Part shown: piece after piece, positions 7,133 through 20,713 of the stretch
How positions within the stretch are numbered: the first letter of the stretch is position 1
How the letters are laid out: the number at the start of each line of letters is the position of its first letter
Assembly (NCBI GenBank): GCA_964648215.1
Contig: CAZYMF010000037.1
Span: 1-30,612, forward strand
Direction: 5' to 3'
DNA: 30,612 nucleotides
From: CAZYMF01 sp964648215
GTDB taxonomy: Bacteria > Desulfobacterota > Binatia > HRBIN30 > JACQVA1
The notes under the pieces: model-generated
Database searches by the model: none
Told to the model about the DNA's origin: nothing
Seen by the model: only the letters and a program-made list of their open reading frames with translations
Position numbers and translations under genes: made by a program

Positions 7133-8532
7133 AGCACGTACTCCGCGCGCTTGCGCGCCTGCCAGGCCGCGACCTCGGCACGATCGCTCTCGAAGCCGCG
7201 ACGACCGGCGAGACCGTAGGTGAGGCGCTTGCTGCTCTCGACTCCGGGCTGATCGAGCGGGTTGATCCCATGCAGGCCGCCGGCGAACACCGTGGCCGCC
7301 TCGAACAGGTAGAAGAGCTGCCCCAGGGTGAACGCGTTGAGCTGCGGCAGGGAGATGGTCAGCACCGGTCGTTGCTGCTGCACCAGCGCCAGCTCGGTGG
7401 CGCGTTGCTCCATGTTGAGCAGGCTCCCCAGACCGCGGCCGCCGAGATAGCCGACGCCGTCGAGATCACCGTAGCCGGCGGGAATGCTGAGCTCGCGACC
7501 GTGGTCGTCCACGCGCAGCAGGATCACCACCTTGTCCGCCGGCCCGTCCAGCAACAGCTGCAGCAGCGAGTGCTGGTCGGTGGCCCCGCGCGCCGCCAGC
7601 GGCGTCTGGCCGCAGTGAATCGGCTGGCCGCCGACGGTTTCGGCCTTGCCCAGGCTCTCGGCCCACAGCTGCGCGAACCAGTCGCCGAAGCGAGCGAGGC
7701 GATCGCTGTAGGGCATGAGCACGACGACGTGGCGGCCGTGCTCGACCTCGGCGAGGTAGAGCAGCGCGCCGAGCAGGTGCGCCGGGTTGCGCCACAGCTC
7801 CGCCGGCGCGGTGCGGGTATCCATCCACGCCGCGCCGGCGAGCACCTCGTCGATGCGTACGCCGGCGACGGCCGCCGGGAACAGGCCCGCCGCCGTCAGC
7901 ACCGAGAAGCGTCCGGCGATGCCGGACGGCAGGGCCAGATCGAGGAAGCCCTCGTCGTTGATGATCTGGCGCAGCAGACCGCTTTCGGCGTCGGTGGTGA
8001 TGACGACACGCTGCTTGTAGTCGACGGCGCCGAGGACCCGCAGCAGCTGCTCGCGCACGACGAGAAACTGCGCCATGGTCTCGGCCGTCTCGCCGCTCTT
8101 GCTGACGACGTTGAACACCGTGCGGCTGAGATCCAGACCGTCGAGCAGGGCGCCGAAGCTGACCGGGTCGATGTTGTCGGCAACGACCACCCGCGGGCTG
8201 CGGGCGCCGAGCGCCTCGGCCAGCGTGCGGGGGCCCAACGCCGAGCCGCCGATGCCGAGAACCACCAGGGTGTCGAGGTCCTTGCGCACCGCGGTGGCGG
8301 CGCTCTTGATCGCCTGCACCTCGTCGAGCTGTTGCGGCAGATCGTAAAACGCCATCTCGCCCGCTTTGCGGCGAACGCTCAGCGTACGGGCCACCTCGGC
8401 CGCGCGCGGCGCCAGCGCCTCGACCTCCTCCCGGCCGATGCCCTGCGGGCCGATGGCCTCGGCCATCATGCCGTTGACGTCGAGCCGCACGCTCATCGCT
8501 TCGCGCGCCGCTCGGCGGCGATAGTCCGGCAT
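7129..8532 (-). CDS. pgi: Glucose-6-phosphate isomerase
   Basis: A 467-aa protein, close to the short (Bacillus-type) class. It interconverts glucose-6-phosphate and fructose-6-phosphate. Family motifs are LGIGGSALGP, VSKSGETAETMAQF, the catalytic His in ATDQHSLLQLLLDG, and INPLDQPGVESSKRL near the C-terminus. The ATG at 8532 is chosen because AGGAA lies 6-8 nt before it; an in-frame ATG at 8496 is the alternative and would remove 12 basic residues. It is the first gene of the minus-strand run with mutL and miaA, and is divergent from the Yip1-like gene across 145 bp, which should contain both promoters. Confidence 0.96.
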   Translation of the reverse strand: MPDYRRRAAREAMSVRLDVNGMMAEAIGPQGIGREEVEALAPRAAEVARTLSVRRKAGEMAFYDLPQQLDEVQAIKSAATAVRKDLDTLVVLGIGGSALGPRTLAEALGARSPRVVVADNIDPVSFGALLDGLDLSRTVFNVVSKSGETAETMAQFLVVREQLLRVLGAVDYKQRVVITTDAESGLLRQIINDEGFLDLALPSGIAGRFSVLTAAGLFPAAVAGVRIDEVLAGAAWMDTRTAPAELWRNPAHLLGALLYLAEVEHGRHVVVLMPYSDRLARFGDWFAQLWAESLGKAETVGGQPIHCGQTPLAARGATDQHSLLQLLLDGPADKVVILLRVDDHGRELSIPAGYGDLDGVGYLGGRGLGSLLNMEQRATELALVQQQRPVLTISLPQLNAFTLGQLFYLFEAATVFAGGLHGINPLDQPGVESSKRLTYGLAGRRGFESDRAEVAAWQARKRAEYVL

Positions 8533-8677
8533 TCCCGGTTCCTAACACCGGCACCCCGTGTTGACAAGGAACCCGGAGGTCGGCACCCCCTGCCGCCGCG
8601 GCCTGGTTCCCGCCCTCTTTTCCTGTAGCCTGAGGCGACATGGCACTTCACAATGACAGGGGAGGGAGGTTTGCCGG

Positions 8678-9205
8678 ATGGACAAGCTAGTCGATCGCAT
8701 GTTGCGGGCCGCGCGTTTGGACGTGGGGCTCTACGAAGAGGTGGAGGCGGACCAGGGCGCTCTCGGACAGGCCATGACCGTCGTCGTGCTGTCGAGCGTG
8801 GCCGCCGGAATCGGCGCCCCCAACGGCGGCGTGGCAGCAATCATCGTCGGCACCATCGCCGCGCTGCTGGGATGGTTCGTGTGGGCCTACCTCGTCTACA
8901 TCATCGGCACGCGCCTGCTGCCGGAGCCGCAGACACACTCCGATCTGGGCGAGCTGCTGCGCACCACCGGCTTCTCCAGCGCGCCTGGCCTGATTCGCGT
9001 CGTCGGTGTCGTCCACGTGCTCGCCGGCGTCGCCTTTCTGGTCGCCGGCCTCTGGATGCTGGTGGCGATGGTCATCGCCGTGCGTCAGGCTCTCGACTAC
9101 CAGAGCACCGGCCGCGCCGTCGGCGTGTGCGTCATCGGCTTCGTCGTCCAGGTCGCCATCGTGATGGTCCTGCTCGCGCTCTTCGGCGGCCTCGGCGGGC
9201 ACTGA
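8678..9205 (+). CDS. Yip1-family integral membrane protein
   Basis: A 175-aa protein with a strong GGGAGGGAGG ribosome-binding region before the ATG. A cytoplasmic N-terminus (residues 1-25, including RMLRAARLDVGLYEEVEADQ) precedes about five hydrophobic segments, roughly at 30-45, 50-78, 108-125, 128-145 and 152-172. The N-terminal pattern plus the LLRTTGFSSAPGLIRVVG loop are typical of bacterial Yip1-domain proteins. Function in bacteria is unknown. It is followed 12 nt after the stop by a perfect 12-bp hairpin. Confidence 0.75.
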   Translation: MDKLVDRMLRAARLDVGLYEEVEADQGALGQAMTVVVLSSVAAGIGAPNGGVAAIIVGTIAALLGWFVWAYLVYIIGTRLLPEPQTHSDLGELLRTTGFSSAPGLIRVVGVVHVLAGVAFLVAGLWMLVAMVIAVRQALDYQSTGRAVGVCVIGFVVQVAIVMVLLALFGGLGGH

Positions 9206-9216
9206 CACGAGCCCGG

Positions 9217-9244
9217 CTTCTGGCTCTGCTCGCAGAGCCAGAAG
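9217..9244 (+). terminator. Perfect 12-bp hairpin after the Yip1 gene
   Basis: Arm CTTCTGGCTCTG, loop CTCG, then the exact reverse complement. It begins 12 nt after the stop codon. There is no U-tract after it, so an intrinsic terminator is only one reading; an mRNA 3'-end stabiliser or REP-like repeat is another. The core CAGAGCCAG also forms the hairpin at 21302-21330. Confidence 0.6.
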
Positions 9245-9350
9245 CGAAAGCCCCGGCCGTTGCCGCGCGGCAACGCCGATGGTACAGCGACACGCGTAGG
9301 GGCGAACGGCCGCGGTGCATCCGGGCGGGTTCGACTCACGATCGCTTTCC

Positions 9351-10355
9351 ATGTGGCGCCTGCTGCGAATCTCGCTCACCCTCGTCCTCCTCCTCGCCGC
9401 CGGGCTGGGAGCGGCGGCGGCGCTGGCGTGGCACGAGCTGCATCGCCCGCAGCCGCTACCCGCGGGCGGCGTGGTCCTGAGCGTGTCGACGGGCGAGCCG
9501 TTTCGCGCCGTCGCCCGTCGCCTGCAGCAGGCCGGCGTCGTCCGCAACGGCTGGCTGCTCTCTCTGTGGGCGCGCTTCCAGCATCTCGATCGTCAGGTGC
9601 GCAGCGGCGACTATCGCTTCGCCGGCGACCTCACCCCGCTCGCGGTGCTCGACCTGCTGCGCTCGCCGCTGCTGGCACTGCATCGCGTGACCATTCCCGA
9701 AGGCGCCACGGTCGAGCAGGTCGCCGCCACCTTCGCCTCGCAGGGTTTTGGAAGCGCCGACGCGTTTCTGTGCGCGGCGCGCGACCCCGACCTGCTCGCC
9801 GACCTCGACCTGCCGAGCACGGGCGCCGAGGGTTACCTCTTCCCGGACACCTACGCCCTGGAGTGGACGGCCACGCCGGCCGATCTCATCCGCCTCATGG
9901 TGGCGCGCTTTCGCGCGGCCACCGCCGCGCTCGAGCCGGTGGAGCCGCCGCTCGGGCTCACCCGGCACGAGTGGGTGACGCTGGCCTCCATCGTCGAGAA
10001 GGAGACCGGCGCGGAGAACGAGCGGCCGCTGGTGGCCGACGTCTTCCTCAACCGCTTGCGCCTGCGCTGGCCGCTGCAGTCCGACCCGACCGTGATCTAC
10101 GGCCTCGACTCCTTCGACGGCAACCTGACCAAGGCGCAGCTGCATCAGCCGACGCGCTACAACACCTACACCAACCCCGGCCTGCCGCCCGGGCCCATCT
10201 GCAACCCGGGCCTCGCGGCCCTGGCCGCCGTGCTGCACCCCGCCGAGACCAACTACCTCTACTTCGTTGCCCGCGGCGACGGCACGCACCAGTTCTCCGC
10301 CACCCTGGCCGAGCACAACCGGGCGGTGCAGAAATACCAGAGGTCGGCAGGGTGA
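9351..10355 (+). CDS. mltG: Endolytic murein transglycosylase MltG
   Basis: A 334-aa inner-membrane enzyme that cleaves nascent glycan strands and so limits their length. It has an N-terminal anchor (residues 5-28), a LysM-like region (VVLSVSTGEPFRAVARRLQQAGVV), then EGYLFPDTY (160-168) and the catalytic segment ASIVEKET with Glu216. SDPTVIYGL and TNPGLPPGPICNPG are further family marks. The ATG at 9351 is preferred because it places the membrane anchor at the N-terminus; a GTG at 9315 would add 12 residues. Neither has a strong ribosome-binding site. It is followed after 58 bp by a polytopic membrane protein. Confidence 0.93.
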   Translation: MWRLLRISLTLVLLLAAGLGAAAALAWHELHRPQPLPAGGVVLSVSTGEPFRAVARRLQQAGVVRNGWLLSLWARFQHLDRQVRSGDYRFAGDLTPLAVLDLLRSPLLALHRVTIPEGATVEQVAATFASQGFGSADAFLCAARDPDLLADLDLPSTGAEGYLFPDTYALEWTATPADLIRLMVARFRAATAALEPVEPPLGLTRHEWVTLASIVEKETGAENERPLVADVFLNRLRLRWPLQSDPTVIYGLDSFDGNLTKAQLHQPTRYNTYTNPGLPPGPICNPGLAALAAVLHPAETNYLYFVARGDGTHQFSATLAEHNRAVQKYQRSAG

Positions 10356-10413
10356 CCCGTGCGCCGCGAGGAGCCGGCGAGGCGCCGGCGGCGCTCGCCA
10401 GGATGCGGCTCCC

Positions 10414-11622
10414 ATGAGCCGAGCGCGCGCGCGCGCCGGGGCCATCGCCGCCGTCACCCTGGGCACTCTCCTGATCGTCGCTACCGCCTGCCGCACCGGC
10501 CCGAGCGACGAAGAGATTCGCTCCTACGACTACGGCCGTCGCGTGTTGCTCGCGGGCCGCTTCGATCCGCCGGCCGCGATGGACGCGGCGCCGCTGCCCG
10601 TGCTCGCGCTGCACGCGCTGCCCGAACGCCTCGGCGCACCCCTTCCCCTCCGCGCCGGCAGGCTGGTCAACTTGCTCTTCTACGTCGGCCTCTGCCTGCT
10701 GGTGTTCGCCTGGGGCATGGAGGTCTACGGCCCCGCGGGCGCGCTCGCGGCGACGGCCCTGATCGCCTTCGTGCCGCCGCTGCTGGGATACAGCGCCCGC
10801 GTCACCGCCGACGCCGCCGGCACCGGCCTGATCTTCGCCGCCGTGTACGCGCTGTCGCGGTGCCTGCTCGATCCCTCGCTCGAGCGCAGCCTGGTGGCCG
10901 GCGTGGCCGGCGGCCTGGCGCTGCTGAGCCGATTCTCCGCGCTGGCGCTGGCACCGCTGGCGCTCGTCCTGGTGCTGCTGCGCACCTTCACCGCCGAGCG
11001 CCTGGAGTCACGGCGGCGCGTGCTGCACGGCGGCATGGCCGCCGTCGTGATTGCGGCCATCGTGGCCCTGCTCGTCCTCAGCGCCGGCTTCGGCTTCCGC
11101 CACCCGATCACCCGCTTGCGCGAGATCCCCTGCCGGAGTCGCGCGCTACAGGCCACGCGCAGCATCCTCGGCGACGCGCCGCTGCCGCTGCCGCGCGGCT
11201 TCCTGACCGGGCTCGACCACCGGCTGGCCCGGGATCGGTCCGCCACCGCCTGGGTCGATGCGCTCGGGGCGGCCGAGGAGCCAGGGTCATCCTCCCCGTT
11301 CGCCATCGTCGCTCTGCTCGGCACGCTGCTGCCGCTCCTGTTGCTGCTGCTGATCCGCCCCTGGCGCTGGCACCGCCGCTACAGCGACCTCACCTGGCTG
11401 GCCCCGGCGCTCTGGTCCGGCATCCCGCCGAGCCTGTCGGCCTGCGCGCCGGTCAGCCCGCGCTCGCTGTTGCCGGCGTTTCCGTTTCTGGCACTGTTGG
11501 CCGCCGCGGCGTGGGACGCGCAGCGTTCGCGGCGCTGGCGGCAGGTGGCAACGGCTCTGGTCCTGATCGCCATCGCCGCAGCCGTATGGATCTGCCCGCG
11601 CTATCTGACCGCGAGCGGGTGA
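10414..11622 (+). CDS. Polytopic membrane protein, GT-C (ArnT/PMT-like) glycosyltransferase candidate
   Basis: A 402-aa protein with about 9-10 hydrophobic segments. After the first segment comes a periplasmic loop with SDEEIRSYDYGRRVLLAG and, 24 residues on, AAPLPVLALHALP. An acidic pair in the first loop followed by an 'H/A-PLP' motif is the usual layout of GT-C transferases that use polyprenyl-phosphate sugars. Sequence motifs beyond that are weak, so the assignment is tentative. The ATG at 10414 is chosen since it precedes the first membrane segment; the frame is open upstream into mltG but that part is non-hydrophobic shadow sequence. It probably shares a transcript with mltG. Substrate unknown. 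Confidence 0.6.
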   Translation: MSRARARAGAIAAVTLGTLLIVATACRTGPSDEEIRSYDYGRRVLLAGRFDPPAAMDAAPLPVLALHALPERLGAPLPLRAGRLVNLLFYVGLCLLVFAWGMEVYGPAGALAATALIAFVPPLLGYSARVTADAAGTGLIFAAVYALSRCLLDPSLERSLVAGVAGGLALLSRFSALALAPLALVLVLLRTFTAERLESRRRVLHGGMAAVVIAAIVALLVLSAGFGFRHPITRLREIPCRSRALQATRSILGDAPLPLPRGFLTGLDHRLARDRSATAWVDALGAAEEPGSSSPFAIVALLGTLLPLLLLLLIRPWRWHRRYSDLTWLAPALWSGIPPSLSACAPVSPRSLLPAFPFLALLAAAAWDAQRSRRWRQVATALVLIAIAAAVWICPRYLTASG

Positions 11623-12108
11623 AGACAGTGGAGAACATCGAGGAAGTTCGGAACCGAATCAGGTCGATCAGTTCAAACGGTGGGCTTGACCCGCCCGGCG
11701 AGCGGGAGGCACCGCACTCGCCGAGCGGGCCGGGGGGACGGACGGAGGGAGAACGAAGACGGCGCCCGAGGGGAGCCCTCAGCGCTCGCGCCGCGGCGGC
11801 GTCGGTCGCTTGGCCGGTGCTGCCGCGGCCTTTGCCGAACCGGCAGTCGGTCGCCGCAGAGCCACCACCATCGTCCAGTCCTTCTTCTCCTTCGACCACT
11901 TGCCTGCCGCGATCAGCTGCATCTGCCTTCTCCCCTCGGAAACCATCGTTGACCAGGACGAAGGGCAAGGCCCGTGCCACCGCCCCGCACCGGCCGCCAA
12001 CGCTCCCGCCCGACCAGGAGCGCACAAATGCGAACGGGCCCCGGAGAACTTTGAACGGGCCGCGAGGCGCGGTGGTGGCCGTCCGGGGATCGTGGTAGAG
12101 GGGGCCGC
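11623..12108. other. 485-bp intergenic stretch
   Basis: Between the GT-C-like gene and the six-cysteine protein. The only coding candidate is the 47-aa minus-strand ORF at 11779-11922. Bases 11690-11735 hold two near-identical CGSCGAGCGGG blocks of unknown meaning. No RNA gene is recognised. Confidence 0.5.
11779..11922 (-). CDS. Possible small basic protein (47 aa)
   Basis: The ORF has an ATG preceded 7 nt upstream by a strong GGGGAG ribosome-binding site. The product has an ordered N-terminal part (MQLIAAGKWSKEKKDW, then TMVVALRRP) and a low-complexity Ala/Lys/Pro/Arg tail ending RRER. Net charge is strongly positive, as in small nucleic-acid-binding proteins. It is antisense to nothing annotated and stands alone. 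I do not recognise it. The good ribosome-binding site and Trp/Lys-rich start are the only support, and chance ORFs are common at this G+C. Confidence 0.4.
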   Translation of the reverse strand: MQLIAAGKWSKEKKDWTMVVALRRPTAGSAKAAAAPAKRPTPPRRER

Positions 12109-12390
12109 ATGCGAGCGATGCTGCTGGCCCTGACAGTGGTCGGTTGGGTGACGGTGGCGGGTGCCCAGACGCCGCCGCCCAGCTTCGGTTACTTCCAGTG
12201 CCTGTGCCAGGCCCGCGATCCCGGGCTCGCCCCGACGCCGAGCCAGTTCGGCCAGGTCACGATCAGCTCATGGCGTGGCAACGTCTACGCCCTGTCCGCG
12301 AGCGACGCGCAGTTCAAGGCCCGGAACGCCTGCGTCGCCGAGAATCACGGCGGTGCCAACATCTGCAGCTACTGCCTGTGTTCCAAGTAA
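12109..12390 (+). CDS. Small secreted six-cysteine protein
   Basis: A 93-aa protein with GAGGGGG a few bases before the ATG. Residues 1-19 are a signal peptide, with likely cleavage after AGA (VTVAGA-QTPP). The mature ~74 aa carry six cysteines in two clusters: Cys31-x-Cys33, Cys74, and Cys86-x-x-Cys89-x-Cys91. Between them lie SSWRGNVYALSASDAQFKARNAC and GGANIC. Even cysteine number and export suggest three disulfides or a bound metal in the periplasm or outside. No family is recognised. It converges with the 394-aa gene, 27 bp from stop to stop. Confidence 0.7.
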   Translation: MRAMLLALTVVGWVTVAGAQTPPPSFGYFQCLCQARDPGLAPTPSQFGQVTISSWRGNVYALSASDAQFKARNACVAENHGGANICSYCLCSK

Positions 12391-12417
12391 CCAGCGGAAT
12401 CCCGCCGGCGTTGCGGC

Positions 12418-13602
12418 CTACGAGCGCCGACGCTGCGTTGCCTGCGCCGCCTGCTGCGGCGTGAGGATCAGCGAGCTGCGGGACTCCTCCTGCTCGCGCT
12501 CGGCGGCGGCCCGGAAGTACGCCGACAGACTGCCCCGCACCATCAGCTCGCACAGAGGAATGTCACGACCGCCACGCGGGCTCTCCCGCAACGCCAGCGC
12601 CGTGGCGCACGCTCGCCGCGCGGCAACCTCGCGCCGGCTGGCGACGAAGAAATAGGCCATCTCGAACAGCCTTCGTGCCCAGCTCTGCTGTCGCTCGCCG
12701 CCGAAGACCTCCTCGACCGCGCGGATCACGGTGGACTCGAAGCGCTCCTGCTGCTGCGCCGGGCTGAGAACGATCGGGCTGTCCTTGACCTGCATCAGCT
12801 GCTCGAGATGGGGTTTGAGCATCTCCGGGTCGAGCGCCCAGGTGCGGAACTCCGGCTCCTCGAACAGCGCCGGCGCCTGCGCTAGCAGGGCCGGTTCGGC
12901 GCGCACCGAGGCCTCGTCGAGGCGGGAGAAGACCAGCGGCGCCAGCTCCGCCGGCGCCGGCAGGCGCGTGATCTGCCCGCGCAGGCCGGGATAATCGCCG
13001 GCGATCCCCGCGCCCCGCTGCTGCGCCCAGCGAAAGGCGCGATCCATCAGGAAGTCGCCGTAGCGCCAGTCGGCCTCCACCAGGCGCAGCTCGTGCTTGG
13101 CCTCGAGCTCGCGGCGTGTTTCCCGCAGCGCCTTGCGCGTCACGTGGTTGAGGTCGACCTCGCGCATGCCCTCGGGGTCGTTGATCACGGCGAACAGGTG
13201 GGCGACACCGCCGGTTGCCGGGCGCACCAGCCACACCAGCTGATCGCCGCGACCGTCCACGGCCGAGAGATAGCCCTCGAGCTGGGGCCCCAGCACCGGC
13301 GCCGGTGCCGGCTGCGGCGGAGCGGGAACGCTCACGCCGCGCTGCTGCAGGCGGTAGAGCGCGCGCTTGACCTCCTTGCGCACCAGCTTGTCGCGGCAAC
13401 GGCTCTCGATCTCGCGCAGGAGAGCAACGGTGGTCTCCTCCGGACGGCTGCCGAGCCGAGCCGCAATCGCCAGGTCGGCGGCGGGCTCCCGCAGCGCGTG
13501 CGGCTTCAGACCATTCGCGTCGGCGTCGGCGCCCACGCCCCACTCGGCGAGCAGTTGCTCACCCCGCTCCAGGTAGCTGTCACGATCCGGCTTCGGCATC
13601 AT
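12418..13602 (-). CDS. Unrecognised 394-aa soluble protein
   Basis: The start is ATG-ATG with GGAG a few bases upstream (either Met possible). No signal peptide or membrane segment is visible. The first ~95 residues are helical and charged (LGSRPEETTVALLREIESR, then RKEVKRALYRLQQRGV), followed by a Pro/Ala linker (about 96-110). A central domain (about 115-215) follows, with GYLSAVDGRGDQLVWLVRP and HLFAVINDPEGMREVDLNHV, then a helical C-terminus with QSWARRLFEMAYFFVASRREVAARRACATALAL. The helical repeat-like ends suggest a protein-interaction or scaffolding role, but I cannot assign a family. It is divergent from the nucleoside hydrolase across 177 bp. Confidence 0.75.
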   Translation of the reverse strand: MMPKPDRDSYLERGEQLLAEWGVGADADANGLKPHALREPAADLAIAARLGSRPEETTVALLREIESRCRDKLVRKEVKRALYRLQQRGVSVPAPPQPAPAPVLGPQLEGYLSAVDGRGDQLVWLVRPATGGVAHLFAVINDPEGMREVDLNHVTRKALRETRRELEAKHELRLVEADWRYGDFLMDRAFRWAQQRGAGIAGDYPGLRGQITRLPAPAELAPLVFSRLDEASVRAEPALLAQAPALFEEPEFRTWALDPEMLKPHLEQLMQVKDSPIVLSPAQQQERFESTVIRAVEEVFGGERQQSWARRLFEMAYFFVASRREVAARRACATALALRESPRGGRDIPLCELMVRGSLSAYFRAAAEREQEESRSSLILTPQQAAQATQRRRS

Positions 13603-13641
13603 AGGTCTCCGCGGCCAACCAAGGGATTACTCTAGACAAGC

Positions 13642-13662
13642 GCCCATCGACTGTCGACCGCC
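13642..13662. repeat. GACTGTC-type heptad remnant
   Basis: Three 7-bp units (GCCCATC, GACTGTC, GACCGCC) of the same family as 883-947, in the divergent region between the 394-aa gene and the nucleoside hydrolase. Confidence 0.5.
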
Positions 13663-13779
13663 GGCGCCTGCCCCCGGCGGTTCCGTGCCGGCAGTACCCG
13701 GCCCTGCCGAGAACGAAATTTTCACGGACCCGTCCAGGTCCCCCCTGCCCCTGAATCGGCGTCGTGCTAACGTTCGGGC

Positions 13780-14706
13780 ATGGCTGCCGTTCCGCTCTTG
13801 CTCGACACCGACGTCGGCACCGACGTCGATGATGCCATCGCCATCGCCCTGGCACTGGCCTCGCCGGAGATCGACCTGCGGGCGGTGACGACGGTGTCCG
13901 CCGACGTCGCCCTGCGCGCGCGGATCGCCAAGAAGCTGCTCGACCTCGGCGGCCGCCCGGCGGTGCCGGTGGCGGCGGGGATCCGCGAGCCGATCCTGCG
14001 CCAGCGCAACTTTCTCTGGCTCGGACACGAGGGCCGGGGAATCGTCGACGCCAACGAGGCTCTGGCTCTGGCCGTCGCGCACGGCGTGGATCTCTTCATC
14101 GACACCGTGCTGCGCGAGCAGCCGCACGTGGTCGCCATCGGCCCGCTGTCCAATCTCGCCGTCGCCATCATGAAGGCGCCGGAGGTGATCGCCGCGATCC
14201 CCCATCTCACGATCATGGGCGGCGCGCTGGGGATCGGCGACGATCCGACGGTGCCGCTCGTCGAGTACAACCTCAACAGCGATGCCGAAGCGGCGCAGCT
14301 CGTGCTCACCTCGGGCATCCCGATCACGCTCGTCCCGCTCGACGTCACCTGGCAGGTGCGTTTCACCACGGCCGAGCTGGCGCGCCTGCGGCCGTCGTCG
14401 TCGCCGTTGGTGCAGCGGCTCTGCGAGGCGATGGAGATCTGGTGGCCGGTGCACCGCGAGCTCTTCGCCGGCGCGCGCACTTACGGCGCCGACGTCGTCG
14501 CCTTTCTCCACGACCCGCTCGCCCTCAGCGTGGTGTTCGAGCGCTCGTTCGTGACCATGCAACGAATGCGGCTGCAGCCGGCCATCGTCGACGCCGTGTT
14601 CCGCCTGCAACCGGACCCCGGCGCGGCCGAGCTCGAGGTTGCCGTCGGCGTCGACGCCCCGCGCTTCGTCGAGTTTCTCCTCGGCCGCCTGCTCCAGCTG
14701 CGCTGA
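13780..14706 (+). CDS. Inosine-uridine-preferring nucleoside hydrolase family protein
   Basis: A 308-aa protein. The N-terminal Ca2+-binding signature DTDVGTDVDDA (residues 9-19) defines the family, which hydrolyses the N-glycosidic bond of nucleosides. Further marks are AIGPLSNLAVAI, PHLTIMGGAL (with the usual GG loop), EYNLNSDAEAAQLV for the conserved Asn/Asp that bind ribose, and a C-terminal FLHDPLAL segment supplying the last metal Asp. Purine/pyrimidine preference cannot be told. No clear ribosome-binding site precedes the ATG. A palindromic repeat element lies between this gene and uvrA. Confidence 0.92.
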   Translation: MAAVPLLLDTDVGTDVDDAIAIALALASPEIDLRAVTTVSADVALRARIAKKLLDLGGRPAVPVAAGIREPILRQRNFLWLGHEGRGIVDANEALALAVAHGVDLFIDTVLREQPHVVAIGPLSNLAVAIMKAPEVIAAIPHLTIMGGALGIGDDPTVPLVEYNLNSDAEAAQLVLTSGIPITLVPLDVTWQVRFTTAELARLRPSSSPLVQRLCEAMEIWWPVHRELFAGARTYGADVVAFLHDPLALSVVFERSFVTMQRMRLQPAIVDAVFRLQPDPGAAELEVAVGVDAPRFVEFLLGRLLQLR

Positions 14707-14752
14707 GCCAGGGGAAACGCCGGCACCTCTCGACGAGGACGGTCGACTCCGG

Positions 14753-14850
14753 CTTCCCCCTTTGAAAAAGGGGGACCGAGGGGGATTTGTCCGAACGATT
14801 CCATCTCAAAATCCCCCCTGCCCCCTTTTCCAAAGGGGGAACCCCGGCGT
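14753..14850. repeat. Palindromic CCCCCTTTG/CAAAGGGGG intergenic element
   Basis: Two arms of about 33-35 bp (14754-14788 and 14808-14850) are near-perfect reverse complements around a ~20-bp spacer, and each arm is itself palindromic (TCCCCCTTTG with AAAAAGGGGG). This is a non-coding, MITE-like element. Very similar C/G-block palindromes are scattered in many bacterial genomes. It sits between the nucleoside hydrolase and uvrA. Confidence 0.8.
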
Positions 14851-14910
14851 TCGAGAAGATCGACAGTCCCATCCGTACGGGGAGAGGGAATCCGGGCAGT
14901 GCCAAATTTT

Positions 14911-14949
14911 CCCGCCGCGGTACCCGCCGCGGCGGTTTTCGGGTATAGT
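14911..14949 (+). promoter_or_regulatory. Candidate uvrA promoter region
   Basis: A direct repeat CCCGCCGCGG occurs twice (14911-14920, 14923-14932), followed by TATAGT at 14944-14949. If TATAGT is the -10, transcription would begin about 8 nt before the ATG, giving an almost leaderless mRNA, consistent with the absence of a ribosome-binding site. No good -35 and no LexA-type box is seen. Confidence 0.3.
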
Positions 14950-14964
14950 GCACAATTCGTTGTC

Positions 14965-20608
<5,644 letters not shown>

Positions 20609-20616
20609 GGAGAGAT

Positions 20617-20633
20617 GTAACGGCGGCCGTTAC
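20617..20633. promoter_or_regulatory. 17-bp near-perfect palindrome after uvrA
   Basis: GTAACGGC and GCCGTTAC flank a single central G, 8 nt after the uvrA stop and about 80 nt before the orphan membrane gene. Size and symmetry fit an operator; a weak terminator stem is the alternative. No U-tract. Confidence 0.35.
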
Positions 20634-20713
20634 GCCGTTGGCGGTAAGCAGACGAGCCGCCTGTCGGGCGGCGTCGCGCCGTGCTGGTATGCGAGTTGCT
20701 GCCGTCCGTACGC

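Noticed and set aside
8556..8600. TTGACA at about 8561-8566 as a -35 for the Yip1-like gene
   Set aside because: No acceptable -10 at 16-18 bp spacing, so not annotated.
11680..12098. Plus-strand frames after the GT-C-like gene
   Set aside because: Arg/Pro-rich shadow composition with no start signals; they run through the more credible minus-strand small ORF.
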